A DNA stretch of 64,000 nucleotides from Mercurialis annua (GCF_937616625.2 NC_065571.1:12898501-12962500); one strand, 5' to 3'. Positions 50,509 through 62,400 are shown, counted from the stretch's first letter. Notes: a model not told the origin generated them from the sequence alone. Made by a program: numbers and translations.

Positions 50509-51888
50509 GTGAAGTTTGTTATAGTTTGGTCTTAATATCTGGAATCATACAGTTTGTGTGAGTGTGAACTGACGTGCTGTGATACTGTATGATTACAAAT
50601 CATTCAATAAGGCATCGACATTGAAACCTTATTTTCAGCTTTTTCTTAGGTTGCACTAATAAACTGCTCTTCATTTACGTTCAGGGCACTACTTCTGTAT
50701 GCATGACTATATTATACCTCCATTTCTGGACAGTTACATGGTAAACTCGAAGTTCGCAAGCGGCAACTGTTATTTTCGGACATCACTATAGTTAAAAAAT
50801 ATTTTTAATTTTCAGGAGATTTGAGTTCTATATTGCTAGATGTGAGAATTTTGGCACGATTAAATCATAGCGGTTTTGGACTTTTAACATGAATATATTT
50901 CCATCGTAAATGAGTTGACGGTTAATTTATTTTCTAAGCGGTTAAAATATTCATTTAAATATGATTATACACTTCTAATTAGATAATGTTTAATTCTACA
51001 TTTTTGACTTTGTTAAATTCTTATATTTTTTGTACTATATATGATTATTATGTTAATAAATTTACGTATTCTTCAGATATTTTAATATATTAAAACGTGT
51101 TATGTTAATCAGAGTAACTCAATAATTATACTTTTAATCAAATCTTGTTTTATACATAATTTTTCGTAAAATTTTTGATATTTTTTAATAGTAATTATTT
51201 TTTACATCTATTACAACCGGAAAGGGATGATTTTTAGCTCATTTGAGGGGACTCGACTCCAAGACCTTGGAAGAGTCGTGCCCAACGCATAAGTCACTTT
51301 CATTGGCTATAATTCGTGATATAAACATATCATGTGCGAATATTACTTGTCAAATATAATTATTAATTGTGGACAAATTCAACCTTCATAAATTCATTAT
51401 CATTATAATTATTGTTACCATTAATATTTTAAGGAAAAGGATCCCTTAAGTAAGACAACACTACCTACATGCCTGAAGAGAACTGGAAGTGATCATTTAG
51501 CAGTAGAAGCAAAATATAAGGAGGAAGCAAGGATGGGTGTAACCTGTAAGGAATATGTAACTTCTCATAAGTCCTTTTTTTCTTAGCATTTCTAAATGAT
51601 AAACAAGCAAAATTTAATGAATATGTTTCCGTGTTCGCCATAAGCGTCTTTGCATTATTTGAAATTTAATTAGTTCACTATTACAGTAGCATCAAGAGAA
51701 GACAGAAACCAACAGCCGGAAACAAAGTAAATAAATTATTATCGGAGATACACTGTACGTCATACTCCAAATGCCGGAAACAAAATATGCTATCGCATAA
51801 GCAGACTCGATGATTAAACATGGAAAGCTCTTTAAAATCGCATTCTACAGATTTTGTTTTTGATTTTGATGATCGGACACATCAGCAT
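50509..51888. other. Intergenic region with possible SINE fragment
   Basis: Mostly AT-rich. At about 51225-51325 the minus strand contains ggtcttggagtcgagtcccc, resembling a pol III B box, after a tRNA-like segment (gtgacttatgcgttgggcac). It may be a tRNA-derived SINE head. The right part includes the 3' UTR of the small membrane-protein gene. Confidence 0.35.
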
Positions 51889-52236
51889 TTAACCGCTATC
51901 TCCACTTCCTGATTCTGCTTCCATAGATTGCAAACTTTCTGCCATCAGTCGTTCTCTGTTTTGTAATTGTCTTTCTACAACAACCATATATAGACCTGGA
52001 CAAGCAATAAACATAAGCGATCAGAACCATGAGAACTACGAGAAAATCAAGAAGCTTGAATTGTTAAGCAATCCACTGAAGCAATCGGCCATCAAATAAC
52101 AGTACAAGGAACAAGAAAATGTCAACCAATAAGCCAGAAACTAAAAATTGAAATACATACTCACTGCACTTCCAATAGCACAGGCCCAAAGAACCCTCAT
52201 CGACCATTTATCCCCAATAACTCCTCGAGTTCCCAT
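51889..52236 (-). CDS. Small conserved plant membrane protein (60 aa), function unknown
   Basis: Two coding exons on the minus strand: 52161-52236 (25 codons plus one base) and 51889-51995, joined by a GT-AG intron (donor GTATGT, acceptor CCAG), give 60 residues. The protein starts MGTRGVIGDKWSMRVLWACA, has one predicted membrane segment (about residues 15-31) and then a charged helix (VERQLQNRERLMAESLQSME). I recognise this as a widespread uncharacterised plant protein type by its GVIGDKWS start, but I cannot assign a function. A leader exon probably ends at 56488 (CAG/GTATGT on minus), with its acceptor just before the ATG at about 52239. If so, the leader intron is about 4.2 kb, of which 3.5 kb is the Copia element. 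An AACCCTAA-type sequence upstream of the leader donor is compatible with a plant transcription start. Confidence 0.65.
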
Positions 52237-52423
52237 ACCTAGCTACAAAAAAATAATATAAGGATAAATGTTCCGGGATATGCTCGTAAACAAGTGCATT
52301 TAAAGTATAAATCTTTCAATTATCATCATAAGGAAGAATCAGTCCTAGTTAATTGACCCCTTCACCGAACAACATATGGTAACACACTTTGTCCATTTCC
52401 ATGCCATCGACAAATAAGCGAGC

Positions 52424-52722
52424 TGTCAGAAGTCACCGACATGCTCTCCTCTCCAACTTTCTAGTCCTTTCTTTTTCTAGAATTTACAACTTAGTTATTA
52501 GGAAAAAGTTCTAGAAAAGTCCACCGACCTAAAAGCCTATATATATGGGTGATTAGTTCATTTTGTAATGTACATGAAAGAAAGCCATCAATTAGTGAGT
52601 GTGTGCATTAATTGCCGTGAGTGGAGTGTAGTGTAAGGATAAATAGCAAGAGTGTGTACTTATTACATTTTACTATAAATAAATAAAAGTTGTTTCAATT
52701 TAGTCCTCCTAAAATCCTAACA
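52424..52722 (+). repeat. 5' long terminal repeat of the Copia element
   Basis: 299 bp with TG...CA ends. Contains a TATA-like tatatatatggg (about 52538) that could drive element transcription. Identical by eye to the 3' LTR. Confidence 0.92.
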
Positions 52723-52884
52723 AGTGGTATCAGAGCGGGACGATTAGGGACCCGTTGGAGCAAAGGTCGAGCAAGCGATCCGGGATCGTATTACGTTGGA
52801 ACATCGCTAGCACGCAGTCAGGGACCGTGCAGAGTATTGGTCAGGGATCAAGCGATTTGGTTAATTAGAGAAATAACCAAATAA

Positions 52885-55509
52885 ATGGCGGATTTTTCAA
52901 CATCGGTGAGTACCCTTGAAAAACTCAATGCTAATAATTATAGCACATGGAGTACTCGTATGCAATTTTATTTGCTCGGTCAAGATCTCTGGGAGATCGT
53001 CGGAGGGAGTGAAACTACACCCCCGACAAGTCAGGATGACCTTAAAAAGTGGAAGGTCAGGGCTGGTAAAGCTTTATATGCTTTATCGATATCAGTGGAG
53101 GACGACTTGCTGCAACATGTCAAGGACGCAAAAACGCCCAAAGAGGCGTGGGACACTCTTGCTGGAGTATACACTCGGAAGAATGATGCCAAGCTCCAAC
53201 AACTCGAGAATGAGTTATTATCGATATCACAAAAAGATTTAACGGTGAGTCAATACTTCTCTAAAGTTAAATCGTTATGCCAAGAAATTTCAAAGTTGGA
53301 TCCTGAAAATAAAATCACGGAGACACGAATGAGAAGAATAATCACTCACGGGCTACGTCCAGAGTTTAATGCTCTTGTGACGGCAACCCGTGGATGGTCA
53401 AAAGAACCAACTTTGAATGAGTTAGAAAATGTCTTGGCAAATCAAGAGGAATTAGACAAGCAAATGTCTAAAACCTCAATTAAAGAAGAGGAGAGAGCCC
53501 TCTTCAGTAGTAAAAATAGTAAGGATCCACAAAGTGTGAGATCCAACAACGGAGGGAGGCCAATGCAAGAAAATTGGCGTAGACAACAAGAAAGAAGGAG
53601 CTGGAAACAAGGGGGAGCTCAACGAGAAACCAACAATGATCGACGAGAGGAGACGAGACGACGTACAAATAATCAATGTTTCGTTTGTGGCAAACGAGGT
53701 CACTATGCTCGCGACTGTTGGTATAGAAAAGTTGAAGGAAATGTGGCATCCACACACCCACAGGTGGAGACCGAGGAGGAGTTAGATTTTCAAGCATCTG
53801 CTGTGGTGAGTGATAACATTATTAATTATGATAATGATTGGATTTTAGACTCCGGATGCTCAAATCATATGAGTGGGGATAAAAAGAAATTTCTAAGCAT
53901 GTCGGAGTATAAGGGAGAACGAGTCGTAGTTACTGCAAATGATTCGAAGCTACCTATCACTCACGTCGGTAAGACAATGGTAGTGCCTCGATACAACTCC
54001 AAAGAAGTACCATTGAAAAATGTGCTTCATGTACCAGGGATGAAGAAGAATCTAATATCGGTGTCGCAACTCACATCTTCGGGAAACTACGTGGTGTTCG
54101 GACCCAAAGATGTGAAGGTGTATCAAAATTTGAGATTACCAAATAAGCCATTGATGGAGGGACGAAGGCTAAATTCTGTCTACGTAATGTCTGCTCAAAC
54201 AGCATACGCAGACAAGATGAGGAAAAATGAGACGGCTGACTTGTGGCATGCACGCCTAGGACACGTGAATTATCACAAGTTAAAGGTGATGATGCAAAAG
54301 TCTATACTCAGGGGACTTCCTCAACTAAATGTTCGAGAAGACACTGTATGTGCTGGCTGCCAGTTCGGGAAAGCGCATCAGCTACCATATGAGGATTCCG
54401 AGTATAGAGCGAAGGAGCCGCTCGAGCTAGTCCATTCAGATGTATTTGGACCGGTGAAGCATCCATCAATTAGTGGCTTTCGGTACATGATTACTTTCAT
54501 TGATGATTTATCGAGGTATGTTTGGGTCTATTTCATGAAAGAGAAATCGGAAGCACTACGTAAGTTTATTGAATTTAAGGAGATGATAGAAAAAGAAATT
54601 GGAAGAAATATTCGGTGTCTGCGTACCGATAATGGGGGAGAATATACATCACGTGAGTTCTCAAAATATCTGCAAGATTGCAAGATAAGACGCCAGTTGA
54701 CCTGTCCAAACACTCCACAACAAAATGGAGTGGCGGAAAGAAAGAATAGACATCTAGCGGAAACATGTAGAAGCATGTTACACGCGAAAAATGTTCCACC
54801 CCGATTTTGGGCAGAGTGTATGAAGACAGCTGCTCACGTGATCAATAGACTACCACAAGTACCGATTGGATCTGTTTCACCCTATGAGAAGTTAAAGAAT
54901 ATAAAACCCACTGTAAGTCACTTTCGAGTTTTCGGGTGCGTGTGCTATGTTTTCGTGCCTGATCATTTACGAAGCAAATTTGATAAGAAGGCATTGAAGT
55001 GCATATTTGTGGGATATGACAATGAAAGAAAAGGGTGGAGGTGTTGTGATCCAAATACAGGAAAATGCTATATTTCAAGGAATGTCATATTCGACGAAAC
55101 TTCTTCGTGGTGGTCTCCTCAAGGAGTAGTTCTTCCTGACTCCAAAGAGATAGAAGAGAGACTACAAGAAAAGTCTCAAGAAGACAAGGTGATCGAGCAG
55201 AGTACTCGAGAAGTGGAGTCAAATGAAGAAAATAGAAGAAGTCAATCTCCAAGAAGGGCTAAGTCTCCGTGGCGCACAGGAGTATACCGACGGACACCAG
55301 AAGAAGAACGACCAAGTCAACTTGAGGACGATATTCAAGAAGAGATTCCAGTGGAACATGAGGTACAACTTAGACGGAGCGAGAGACAAAGAAAGCCGAA
55401 CCCTAAATACGCTAATGTGGCTCTTGTCGAAAATGACAACGAGAAGGAGCCTGCAATATTTAAAGAAGCTGCCTCGAGTGGTATTAAAGAAGGAATACAT
55501 AAAGACTGA
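52885..55509 (+). CDS. Copia Gag-protease-integrase polyprotein, truncated
   Basis: 874 codons. The N-terminal Gag domain starts near [17 protein letters not shown]. The zinc knuckle [14 protein letters not shown] (C265-C278) has C-x2-C-x4-H-x4-C spacing. The aspartic protease motif is LDSGCSNHM (D322). Integrase has the H-H-C-C region (HARLGH ... CAGC) and catalytic residues D519, D582 and E618 (D-35-E), all present. After the linker region at about residue 865 the sequence should enter reverse transcriptase, but it jumps at about 55480 to the end of the Copia RNase H in a different frame and stops at 55509. The RNase H tail motif ([12 protein letters not shown]) is readable just after, in another frame. 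No frameshift or stop occurs within the retained domains. Confidence 0.9.
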   Translation: MADFSTSVSTLEKLNANNYSTWSTRMQFYLLGQDLWEIVGGSETTPPTSQDDLKKWKVRAGKALYALSISVEDDLLQHVKDAKTPKEAWDTLAGVYTRKNDAKLQQLENELLSISQKDLTVSQYFSKVKSLCQEISKLDPENKITETRMRRIITHGLRPEFNALVTATRGWSKEPTLNELENVLANQEELDKQMSKTSIKEEERALFSSKNSKDPQSVRSNNGGRPMQENWRRQQERRSWKQGGAQRETNNDRREETRRRTNNQCFVCGKRGHYARDCWYRKVEGNVASTHPQVETEEELDFQASAVVSDNIINYDNDWILDSGCSNHMSGDKKKFLSMSEYKGERVVVTANDSKLPITHVGKTMVVPRYNSKEVPLKNVLHVPGMKKNLISVSQLTSSGNYVVFGPKDVKVYQNLRLPNKPLMEGRRLNSVYVMSAQTAYADKMRKNETADLWHARLGHVNYHKLKVMMQKSILRGLPQLNVREDTVCAGCQFGKAHQLPYEDSEYRAKEPLELVHSDVFGPVKHPSISGFRYMITFIDDLSRYVWVYFMKEKSEALRKFIEFKEMIEKEIGRNIRCLRTDNGGEYTSREFSKYLQDCKIRRQLTCPNTPQQNGVAERKNRHLAETCRSMLHAKNVPPRFWAECMKTAAHVINRLPQVPIGSVSPYEKLKNIKPTVSHFRVFGCVCYVFVPDHLRSKFDKKALKCIFVGYDNERKGWRCCDPNTGKCYISRNVIFDETSSWWSPQGVVLPDSKEIEERLQEKSQEDKVIEQSTREVESNEENRRSQSPRRAKSPWRTGVYRRTPEEERPSQLEDDIQEEIPVEHEVQLRRSERQRKPNPKYANVALVENDNEKEPAIFKEAASSGIKEGIHKD

Positions 55510-55619
55510 GGACCAAGTTACCAATATATTCACCAACTGTGTGGAATTTAAAGGCTTCAGAAAACGACTTGGGGTGATAAGCAGAAAAGCGTTTCAAGAG
55601 AGCAGTCGTTGAGGGGGAG

Positions 55620-55918
55620 TGTCAGAAGTCACCGACATGCTCTCCTCTCCAACTTTCTAGTCCTTTCTTTTTCTAGAATTTACAACTTAGTTATTAGGAA
55701 AAAGTTCTAGAAAAGTCCACCGACCTAAAAGCCTATATATATGGGTGATTAGTTCATTTTGTAATGTACATGAAAGAAAGCCATCAATTAGTGAGTGTGT
55801 GCATTAATTGCCGTGAGTGGAGTGTAGTGTAAGGATAAATAGCAAGAGTGTGTACTTATTACATTTTACTATAAATAAATAAAAGTTGTTTCAATTTAGT
55901 CCTCCTAAAATCCTAACA
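55620..55918 (+). repeat. 3' long terminal repeat of the Copia element
   Basis: 299 bp, same length and sequence as the 5' LTR as far as read, followed by the target duplication cgagc. Confidence 0.92.
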
Positions 55919-55923
55919 CGAGC

Positions 55924-57014
55924 ATCACTACAAAATTAACTCAAAAAATCAACTTGAGCTTCCGCCCGACCCTGCCACTCAGCTTTAAGGTCTTCAAGCG
56001 CTAACGAGAATCATCCTAATCAAAGATTACTGAAGGAAGCTTAATCTCTTCAAAAACTATGCCGAATCTAGGAAACTTTCTAGTTTGAACAATCGTCTTT
56101 TACGAACTTTATCAAGAACTTCTTAAACAATGATTCACCGCCCAATTTTATAGCGCTCGAAATAGAAAGCCAGTACTGGCTTTAGCTAAAGGATTCAACT
56201 AGTCGATTCGATGAACTGTGATAAATTTAGATTTCTAGGATTACCCGTATCATAAATTGCTCAATTAAGAACTCAGATAAACAGATTAAAATAGTTACAG
56301 TTATCAGTCAAAAATAAGATAAAATAGATGAATTAACAAGTTCTCAGCCTAGATTAAAGAAACAAAACACGCTAATTCAATAAACAGATTTCAATCACGT
56401 TACACTGATCATAATTGCTAGAGCACATTTAGAAGTGATGAATCTCTAATTGAATAATGAGGTAGACGAACAACATCAAGAACATACCTGTAAACAGTTG
56501 GATTCAAGCAGATGGATTTTGAGCGGTAATTAATTTGTTAGGGTTTTTGAACAGGTTTAATTTTTTTCTTTATTGAAAGTGTAAATTTGTTAAGGCGTGT
56601 TTGGGAGAGAGGGAAAATGAAATAAATAAGTGCGGAAAGAAAGAGAACTGTTTCGATGTTTTCAAACATGGCCCAGGACATGGGTAGGTCCGTTTCGGTT
56701 TGGTTCCAAATCTGCCCAAACCGACCAGCCAAAATTTGATAAAATCCAGATTAAATCAAATCGATAGTTAAGTTCAGAGCACGTAATCAGTTCATCAAAC
56801 AAAATAAATTTAATTCGGTTCTGTTGAAAAATCAAAATACTTTTTATTTGATTTTTGATTTTTTTTCTGTATATATTGATTAGTACAGTTGTCAGGAAAT
56901 AATTAAAAAATTAAAAATTAAAACATAAATAAATTTTTATTTTTATCAATTTTTTGTTTATTTTAATTTTTCAAAAAAATGCTAAAATCGAATTAAATAT
57001 CAAAAACCAACTCT
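55924..57014. other. Leader intron and exon of the small gene, then intergenic DNA
   Basis: 55924-56487 is the remaining part of the inferred leader intron (minus strand). A possible leader exon runs from 56488 to roughly 56570. Beyond it, 56690-57010 is AT-rich with gttcggttt-type words of the gtgcaaaacc repeat family. No further gene seen. Confidence 0.4.
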
Positions 57015-57023
57015 TTATATAAA

Positions 57024-57527
57024 GGCCTAATGTCTTAAAAAACCCCGACCTTTTAGCCCCTTTTCAATCATACCCTGACGTTGAAAATTTGTCAATTTTA
57101 CCCTATTTTGCATTTTTGTGTTCCAATTGTACCCTGAGAAATTAAATTAACGCCTTTTGCGTTTGGAAATTTGTTTAAAACATTCTCCATGTCTCGCATA
57201 TATTAATTGTATATTTTTAAAATTTATTTAAATTTAGTTAAATTAATTAAGAATTTAAATTAGTGTTAATTTGATTATGGTTTTTAGTTAGTTTTTAAAA
57301 ATAAAGAACTTATTTGTACTTTTTTGAATAAAAAAGAATTTAATTTCATGTTTAGACTTAATTTATTGAATGATTTCATCATTTAAGTAAAAAAATTAAC
57401 AAAAATTAAAATATTGGGGTACAATTGAAAACGGAAAATTCAAAAATAGGTAAAATTGACAAATTTTCAACGTCGGGGTGGAATTGAAAAAAAGTTTAAA
57501 GGTGAGGGTTTTTTGAGTGATTAGGCC
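57024..57527 (-). mobile_element. 504-bp Mutator-type MITE upstream of AAE14
   Basis: Termini GGCCTAAT and ATTAGGCC, with a perfect 9-bp target duplication ttatataaa (57015-57023 and 57528-57536). Same length as, and opposite orientation to, the copy at 10339-10842. Its right end is about 310 bases upstream of the AAE14 start codon, so it lies in or near that promoter. Confidence 0.88.
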
Positions 57528-57835
57528 TTATATAAATACAAGTCGAATCAAACTATATTAACAAAATAACCAAACGGATATTTGGTTTGGTTCTGTTTGA
57601 TTTTCGCACATGCCTAAGGTTTTGAGTTACGGCTCAGCCCGTGATCCAGGATATGTCTGTAATCGTACCATCCAATCAGATCAACCCGTCACCTAAGTAA
57701 CATCACAGAGACGTCACTTTAAATCAAAGATAAGACGTTTATCACCCGCCATTACCATTCTTTCAAAGATTATTTCTCTTCCAAACAGAAGAACAATAAC
57801 TAACCTCACCAATTCCCGATTTACCCTCAAAACCA

Positions 57836-60800
57836 ATGTCTCTCTATTCTCAAGCCCACATTTGCCAATGCCTGACACGATTATCAACTCTCCGTCGAAA
57901 TTCCACCGTCACCATCACCGGTGACCGGCAGTTAACCGGCAAGCAGTTCGTTCAAAACGTGTTAGCTCTAGCTAATGGACTACATAAACTCGGATTAAGA
58001 AATGGTGACATTGTAGCCATTTGTTCTTTTAACAGGTTTCACTCTTTTCTTTAGAAGTGCAGTAATTTTTAATTCTTGTTGGACACGAAAAAACGGGACA
58101 CTTGCATATGGTTACGGCGAAACTGTATTAGTTTAAGATTTCTAAATAAGTTTCATGTCTGAAATGCCAAGTTTCCGACAAATTTCAGAAACGTGAAGCG
58201 GTTGAATGTAGTGTCCGCGTTACCTAGTTTGTAGCTCTTTAATTAGCTGATATGTGGGATTTTTTACAGTGATTTGTATTTGGAGTGGTTACTTGCTGTT
58301 GCATTTATTGGTGGTATTGCTGCTCCTTTGAACTATAGATGGGTAAGTTGTATTTAAGTGTAGTTCTTATATGTTGCAGGAATCTTATTTTAGTCCTACG
58401 ATTTTAATGAAATTTCGTAACTTTACATTTCCGTGCTATATAGCTTGTGATTAATCAATTGATTAAGATGTTCTAGAGTTTCGAAGAGGCGAAATCAGCG
58501 ATGTTGAGTGTGCAGCCAATGATGTTAGTGACTGATGAGAGCTGTGATTGGTGGCATTCAGATCTTCAGAATCATGCTTTATTACCTTATTTAAAGTGGC
58601 ATGTTTTCTTGGATTCCTTTGAAACTAACGGTATGCGTCTTTTGTGATGCTTTTCGGGTTGTGCATTGTGTAGTTTTACTTCAGTTATTGACCTTCATTT
58701 GTGTTCTTTTTTGTAGTATTAACTACGGATATGATTCGAACTGATGGTTTGAGATTGCTGCAGTTGAATTATTCTTGGGCACCTGAGGGTGCTGTCTTGA
58801 TATGCTTCACTTCTGGTACTTTGTTGAGGCCTAATGACCCCCAAAATTAAATATTTCCGGTTTTTATTTAGACTAACCAAAACTTTTAGTTTTGTTAAAT
58901 ATAGCATGATTGAGAGGATTTTATTTTAGTTGTAGCCAAATTTGTTCAATGTAATTAATCGTGTCTGATTTTATTTACTTTGCAACCATTAAATGACTGT
59001 CTTATTATAGTCAAATTCGCCCAATGGAATCAAGAACAGGCAAACACCGAAAAAGCCAACATTCAATTGCTGTTGTGTGAGCAAATCAAGCTAAATTGAG
59101 TGGACTAGACTATAATTGAAACAAACCTTTTAAATCATGTTGTGATTGAGGAAATGAAGAAAAATAGTTAGAATTAACAAAAGTGGCAAACATTTGGATG
59201 TTCTGAGCAAACGGGCCTTTTGTTTTAAATCCATTTTCAATTTTTTGTTCATTGTTGGAAGCGATTTCTTGAAGAAGTGATTGTTTTCGGGTGTTGTTTC
59301 TTATAGGAACTACTGGAAGACCGAAAGGAGTTGTTATAAGCCATTCAGCTTTGATCATGCAATCCTTGGCAAAAGTTGCTATTGTTGGTTACTCTGAGGA
59401 TGATGTATGCTGTTCTGTTCACCTGTTTTTGGATAATCATTCCATACTGCATAACAGTGCTATATAACTATTCGCAATTGATTTTTACAGGTCTACTTGC
59501 ATACTGCTCCATTGTGCCATATTGGCGGATTGTCATCGGCTATGGCTATGCTAATGGTTGGAGCTTGTCATGTGTTAATGCCCAAGTTTGAAGCTTCATT
59601 AGCTTTAGATGCTATAGAGCAACACAAAGTGACTTCTCTAATCACTGTTCCTGCGATGATGGGTGATTTGATTTCTTTATCCAGGTAATAATAGAATTCA
59701 ATTTTTCACTTGGTCATTTTCAAAACCCCAGATAGCAGAAGTTAGACTAGAACTAATTAAAAACAAGAAAAATTCAACTGCGTAAAAATCTAGGTGCCTT
59801 TTATATTGCTCGGAAAGGGAAACTTTGAAATGAAAAATATTAAAAAATAAACAATGCAGCCACATATTTTAGAAAAATGTTATGAATATCAAAACTTCGG
59901 AGTTTGAACAATGTGTCCGGGCCCCCGTCGGGTGGTCCATACAATATGGTTATTAGCTTGAAAATAGAAGCGAAATACCGAAACGTAGGACTTGATAAGT
60001 TTCCTTGCAACATAGAGTGCCTTGAGATTGATTATTTTGTGCTATTTAAGTTTGAAGCAGATAATCGATAATCTTGATATTGTGGCTAATCCCTGCCTAA
60101 GAGAACTTTTGGTTGTTATCTTTGTAATTGTGTTGTATGGTAGTCAGTTATCTCAATTTATTTTTCAGAGAGATTTTGTCAGGAAAAAGCAGACTTCAGA
60201 AGGAAGACAAACTTTGAAGAAAATTCTAAATGGAGGTGGGAGTCTATCAGTTGGGCTTATCAAAGATGCCAGTAAATGCTTCCCAAAAGCTAAGCTTCTG
60301 TCAGCTTATGGTTAGTAAGTTGTCTTCCTCAATTCTGCCAAGCATGTCTGATTTCATAGTTCTAAATAATGCTTTTCGATGAAGATGAAAGATTACTTTG
60401 TTGCAAACGATGGACAATTAACATCAAAACTAATTTTTTTGTTAATTTATCCTTGAACTTGTTCAATTAATCTAAATTTTTAGTCAATTAGTCCCCTACA
60501 TTTGTTTTCAAAATTGATACATATGGCCTAAATTATAGAATTTACAACTTCAGAGGATTAATTGAATAAAAAAAGCAAACTCTTATGTTAATTACTCATT
60601 GAAACGCGAAATGTACTTGACTTGTTAATGCTTAATTTTTTCTAACATCTTTTGAAGGAATGACGGAGAGCTGTTCTTCTCTTACCTTCATGACTCTCTA
60701 TGACCCTGCACTTCAAAACCTAGATCAGCCCTCACAGGAGTATGATAAACTAGAATCCAATTTACTTAACCAACCCCAAGGTGTTTGTGTTGGCAAGCCT

Positions 60801-61970
60801 GCACCTCATGTGGAGCTGAAGATAAGCTCTGAAGGCTCTTCTAACACTGGGAGAATTTTAACCAGAGGTCCACATGTAATGCTTAGATACTGGAATCAAA
60901 ATCCATCAAAGGCTAGTGGTTCCACTGATGAAGTATGGCTTGATACGGGCGACATTGGCTCAATTGATGACTCTGGTAATCTCTGGCTCATTGGACGTAC
61001 AAATAATCGCATCAAGAGTGGCGGGGAGAATGTTCATCCTGAAGAGGTACTTAGAAGTGTTCATTCATGTAGGGGTGTGCACTATTCGGTCAAATTAACG
61101 ATTCAAACTGAACCGAAATGTTTTGAATAAAACTTAGAGGTGTTCATTCATGTAGGGTTGTTTGATTTATGCTGTTATTTTTCCTACTGTAAAGTCTAAG
61201 ATCTTGGTAAAATATAGGTGGAAGCAATCCTGCTGCAACATCCAGCAATTGTTGCTGCCATTGTTCTAGGAGTTCCAGATGCTCGTATGACCGAAATGGT
61301 TGTTGCTTGCATTAGATTGAAACAAGGTTGGCAGTGGCGCCGCGATATATGTGAACCTCTTGCTGAAACGGAGCTACTCTTATGTAGTGAGATTCTCCAG
61401 AAGTACTGCAGAGAAAAGAACTTGTCCGGGTATTATTACTCACTCTAATTTTGTTGAAAAATGTCAAATCTACAGTCATTCTGGCTTGTAGGAGTGTGTA
61501 TTTGCCATTCGGTTCAAACTAAACCAAAATTTTGATATTTTTCAAAAAGAAACCAAACAGGATTTACAAGGATTTAAAATACTTCAAACCTTCTATTCCG
61601 TTGGTTTTTCAGTTTGATACGGAAATTTGGTTCGTTTTGTACGAAAAGTGAAAGGTTTTTCAAAATGAGACTGAAAAAACCTTTTTTTCTTTCTAATATC
61701 AACCAAATCTTCTGGTTTGGTTCAGTTTTTGCACACTCTAATGTCTGTCACCTACTTACTATAGGGTTTATGATTCACAAAGATAAATATTTACTGAGAA
61801 TTCATTAAATCGGACATGTTGCATAAAATTGTTTTTGCAGGTTTAAAATACCAAAAAGTTTCATAATATGGAAGAAGCCATTTCCATTAACAACAACTGG
61901 AAAGATAAGAAGAGATCAAATTCGAAAAGAAGTTAGATCTCATCTTCAATTATTGCCCTCTAGCCTTTGA
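57836..61970 (+). CDS. AAE14: 2-succinylbenzoate-CoA ligase (AAE14, plant MenE)
   Basis: An acyl-activating enzyme that adds CoA to o-succinylbenzoate, a step in phylloquinone (vitamin K1) synthesis for photosystem I. Exons: 57836-58035, 58270-58342, 58477-58630, 58717-58815, 59307-59404, 59491-59684, 60171-60310, 60658-61046, 61218-61429, 61841-61970; 1689 nt, 562 aa, no stop. Exon 7 starts after the second AG of cagag; use of the first would break the frame. Motifs: AMP-binding loop FTSGTTGRPKG (about 173-183), AYGMTES (318-324), WLDTGD (413-418), GRTNNRIKSGGEN (432 on), and the catalytic lysine in TTTGK (K541). The start MSLYSQAHICQCLTRL resembles the Arabidopsis enzyme. The C-terminus ends SSL, a peroxisomal PTS1-like tripeptide also known for Arabidopsis AAE14, which is found in plastids and peroxisomes. 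Confidence 0.95.
61047..61217 (+). repeat. Short insertion flanked by a direct repeat in AAE14 intron 8
   Basis: The words acttagaagtgttcattcat and acttagaggtgttcattcat, each followed by gtagg, flank about 60 bases of gtgtgcactattcggtc... text with aaccgaaa, related to the gtgtgcaaaa MITE family. The first repeat begins at the exon 8 donor, so its duplicated copy lies inside the intron. Confidence 0.5.
61485..61742. mobile_element. MITE of the gtgtgcaaaa family in AAE14 intron 9
   Basis: Begins near ggagtgtgtatttgccattc and ends ggttcagtttttgcacactc. The ends are inverted copies and the interior holds aaaccaaa/tttggtt words. Confidence 0.45.
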
Positions 61971-62319
61971 GTTTTGGACTAATCAATAGCAGCAAATGTC
62001 ATCATTTATCAATTATCATAGCTGGAGAAAATTGTCACTATTTATCTGTCCGTGTAGCACGGGAATGGAAAATATCCGAATAATATTCTTTACACAAAAA
62101 GTTGTAAATACTGAGTTTGAAGTTTGAGAAGCAAAAAAGAGATGCTGAAATGTAAGCCTTGAAAAGAATTAATGTAACAAGTTTCTTACTGTTGTAGAGC
62201 GTTTGCAGCATTAGTTGGAATATTCTCATGATCTTGCTTGCAAGACTGCAAATTTTATTTTATTTGATCTTGCTTGTAAGCCTTGTGAAGAATTAGAGTA
62301 CGAATTTTAGTTATGAAGA

Positions 62320-62400
62320 CAGGATTGGAACCCATAATCTCTTGATACATTTGGAGACGGCTTAACCATCTAGGTTAGGCCCATATTCACTATATCCATA
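62320..62400 (-). mobile_element. tRNA-derived SINE-like fragment
   Basis: The minus strand reads gatggttaagccgtctccaa, then tatgggttccaatcctg, resembling the A and B boxes of a tRNA-derived SINE head (B box ggttcraatcc). No body or tail was resolved. Confidence 0.35.

Larger units (their letters stand above)
52424..55918 (+). mobile_element. Copia LTR retrotransposon, internally deleted (no RT), identical LTRs
   Basis: 5' LTR 52424-52722 and 3' LTR 55620-55918 are both 299 bp, begin TGTCAG and end CTAACA, and appear identical on reading. The 5-bp target duplication cgagc (52419-52423 and 55919-55923) is perfect. The primer-binding site tggtatcagagc (52725-52736) fits initiator Met-tRNA, and the polypurine tract gagggggag precedes the 3' LTR. 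The coding region runs gag, protease, integrase; reverse transcriptase and most of RNase H are absent. At 3495 bp it is shorter than usual full Copia elements (about 4.5-5 kb). It lies in the leader intron of the minus-strand small membrane-protein gene. Confidence 0.93.
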
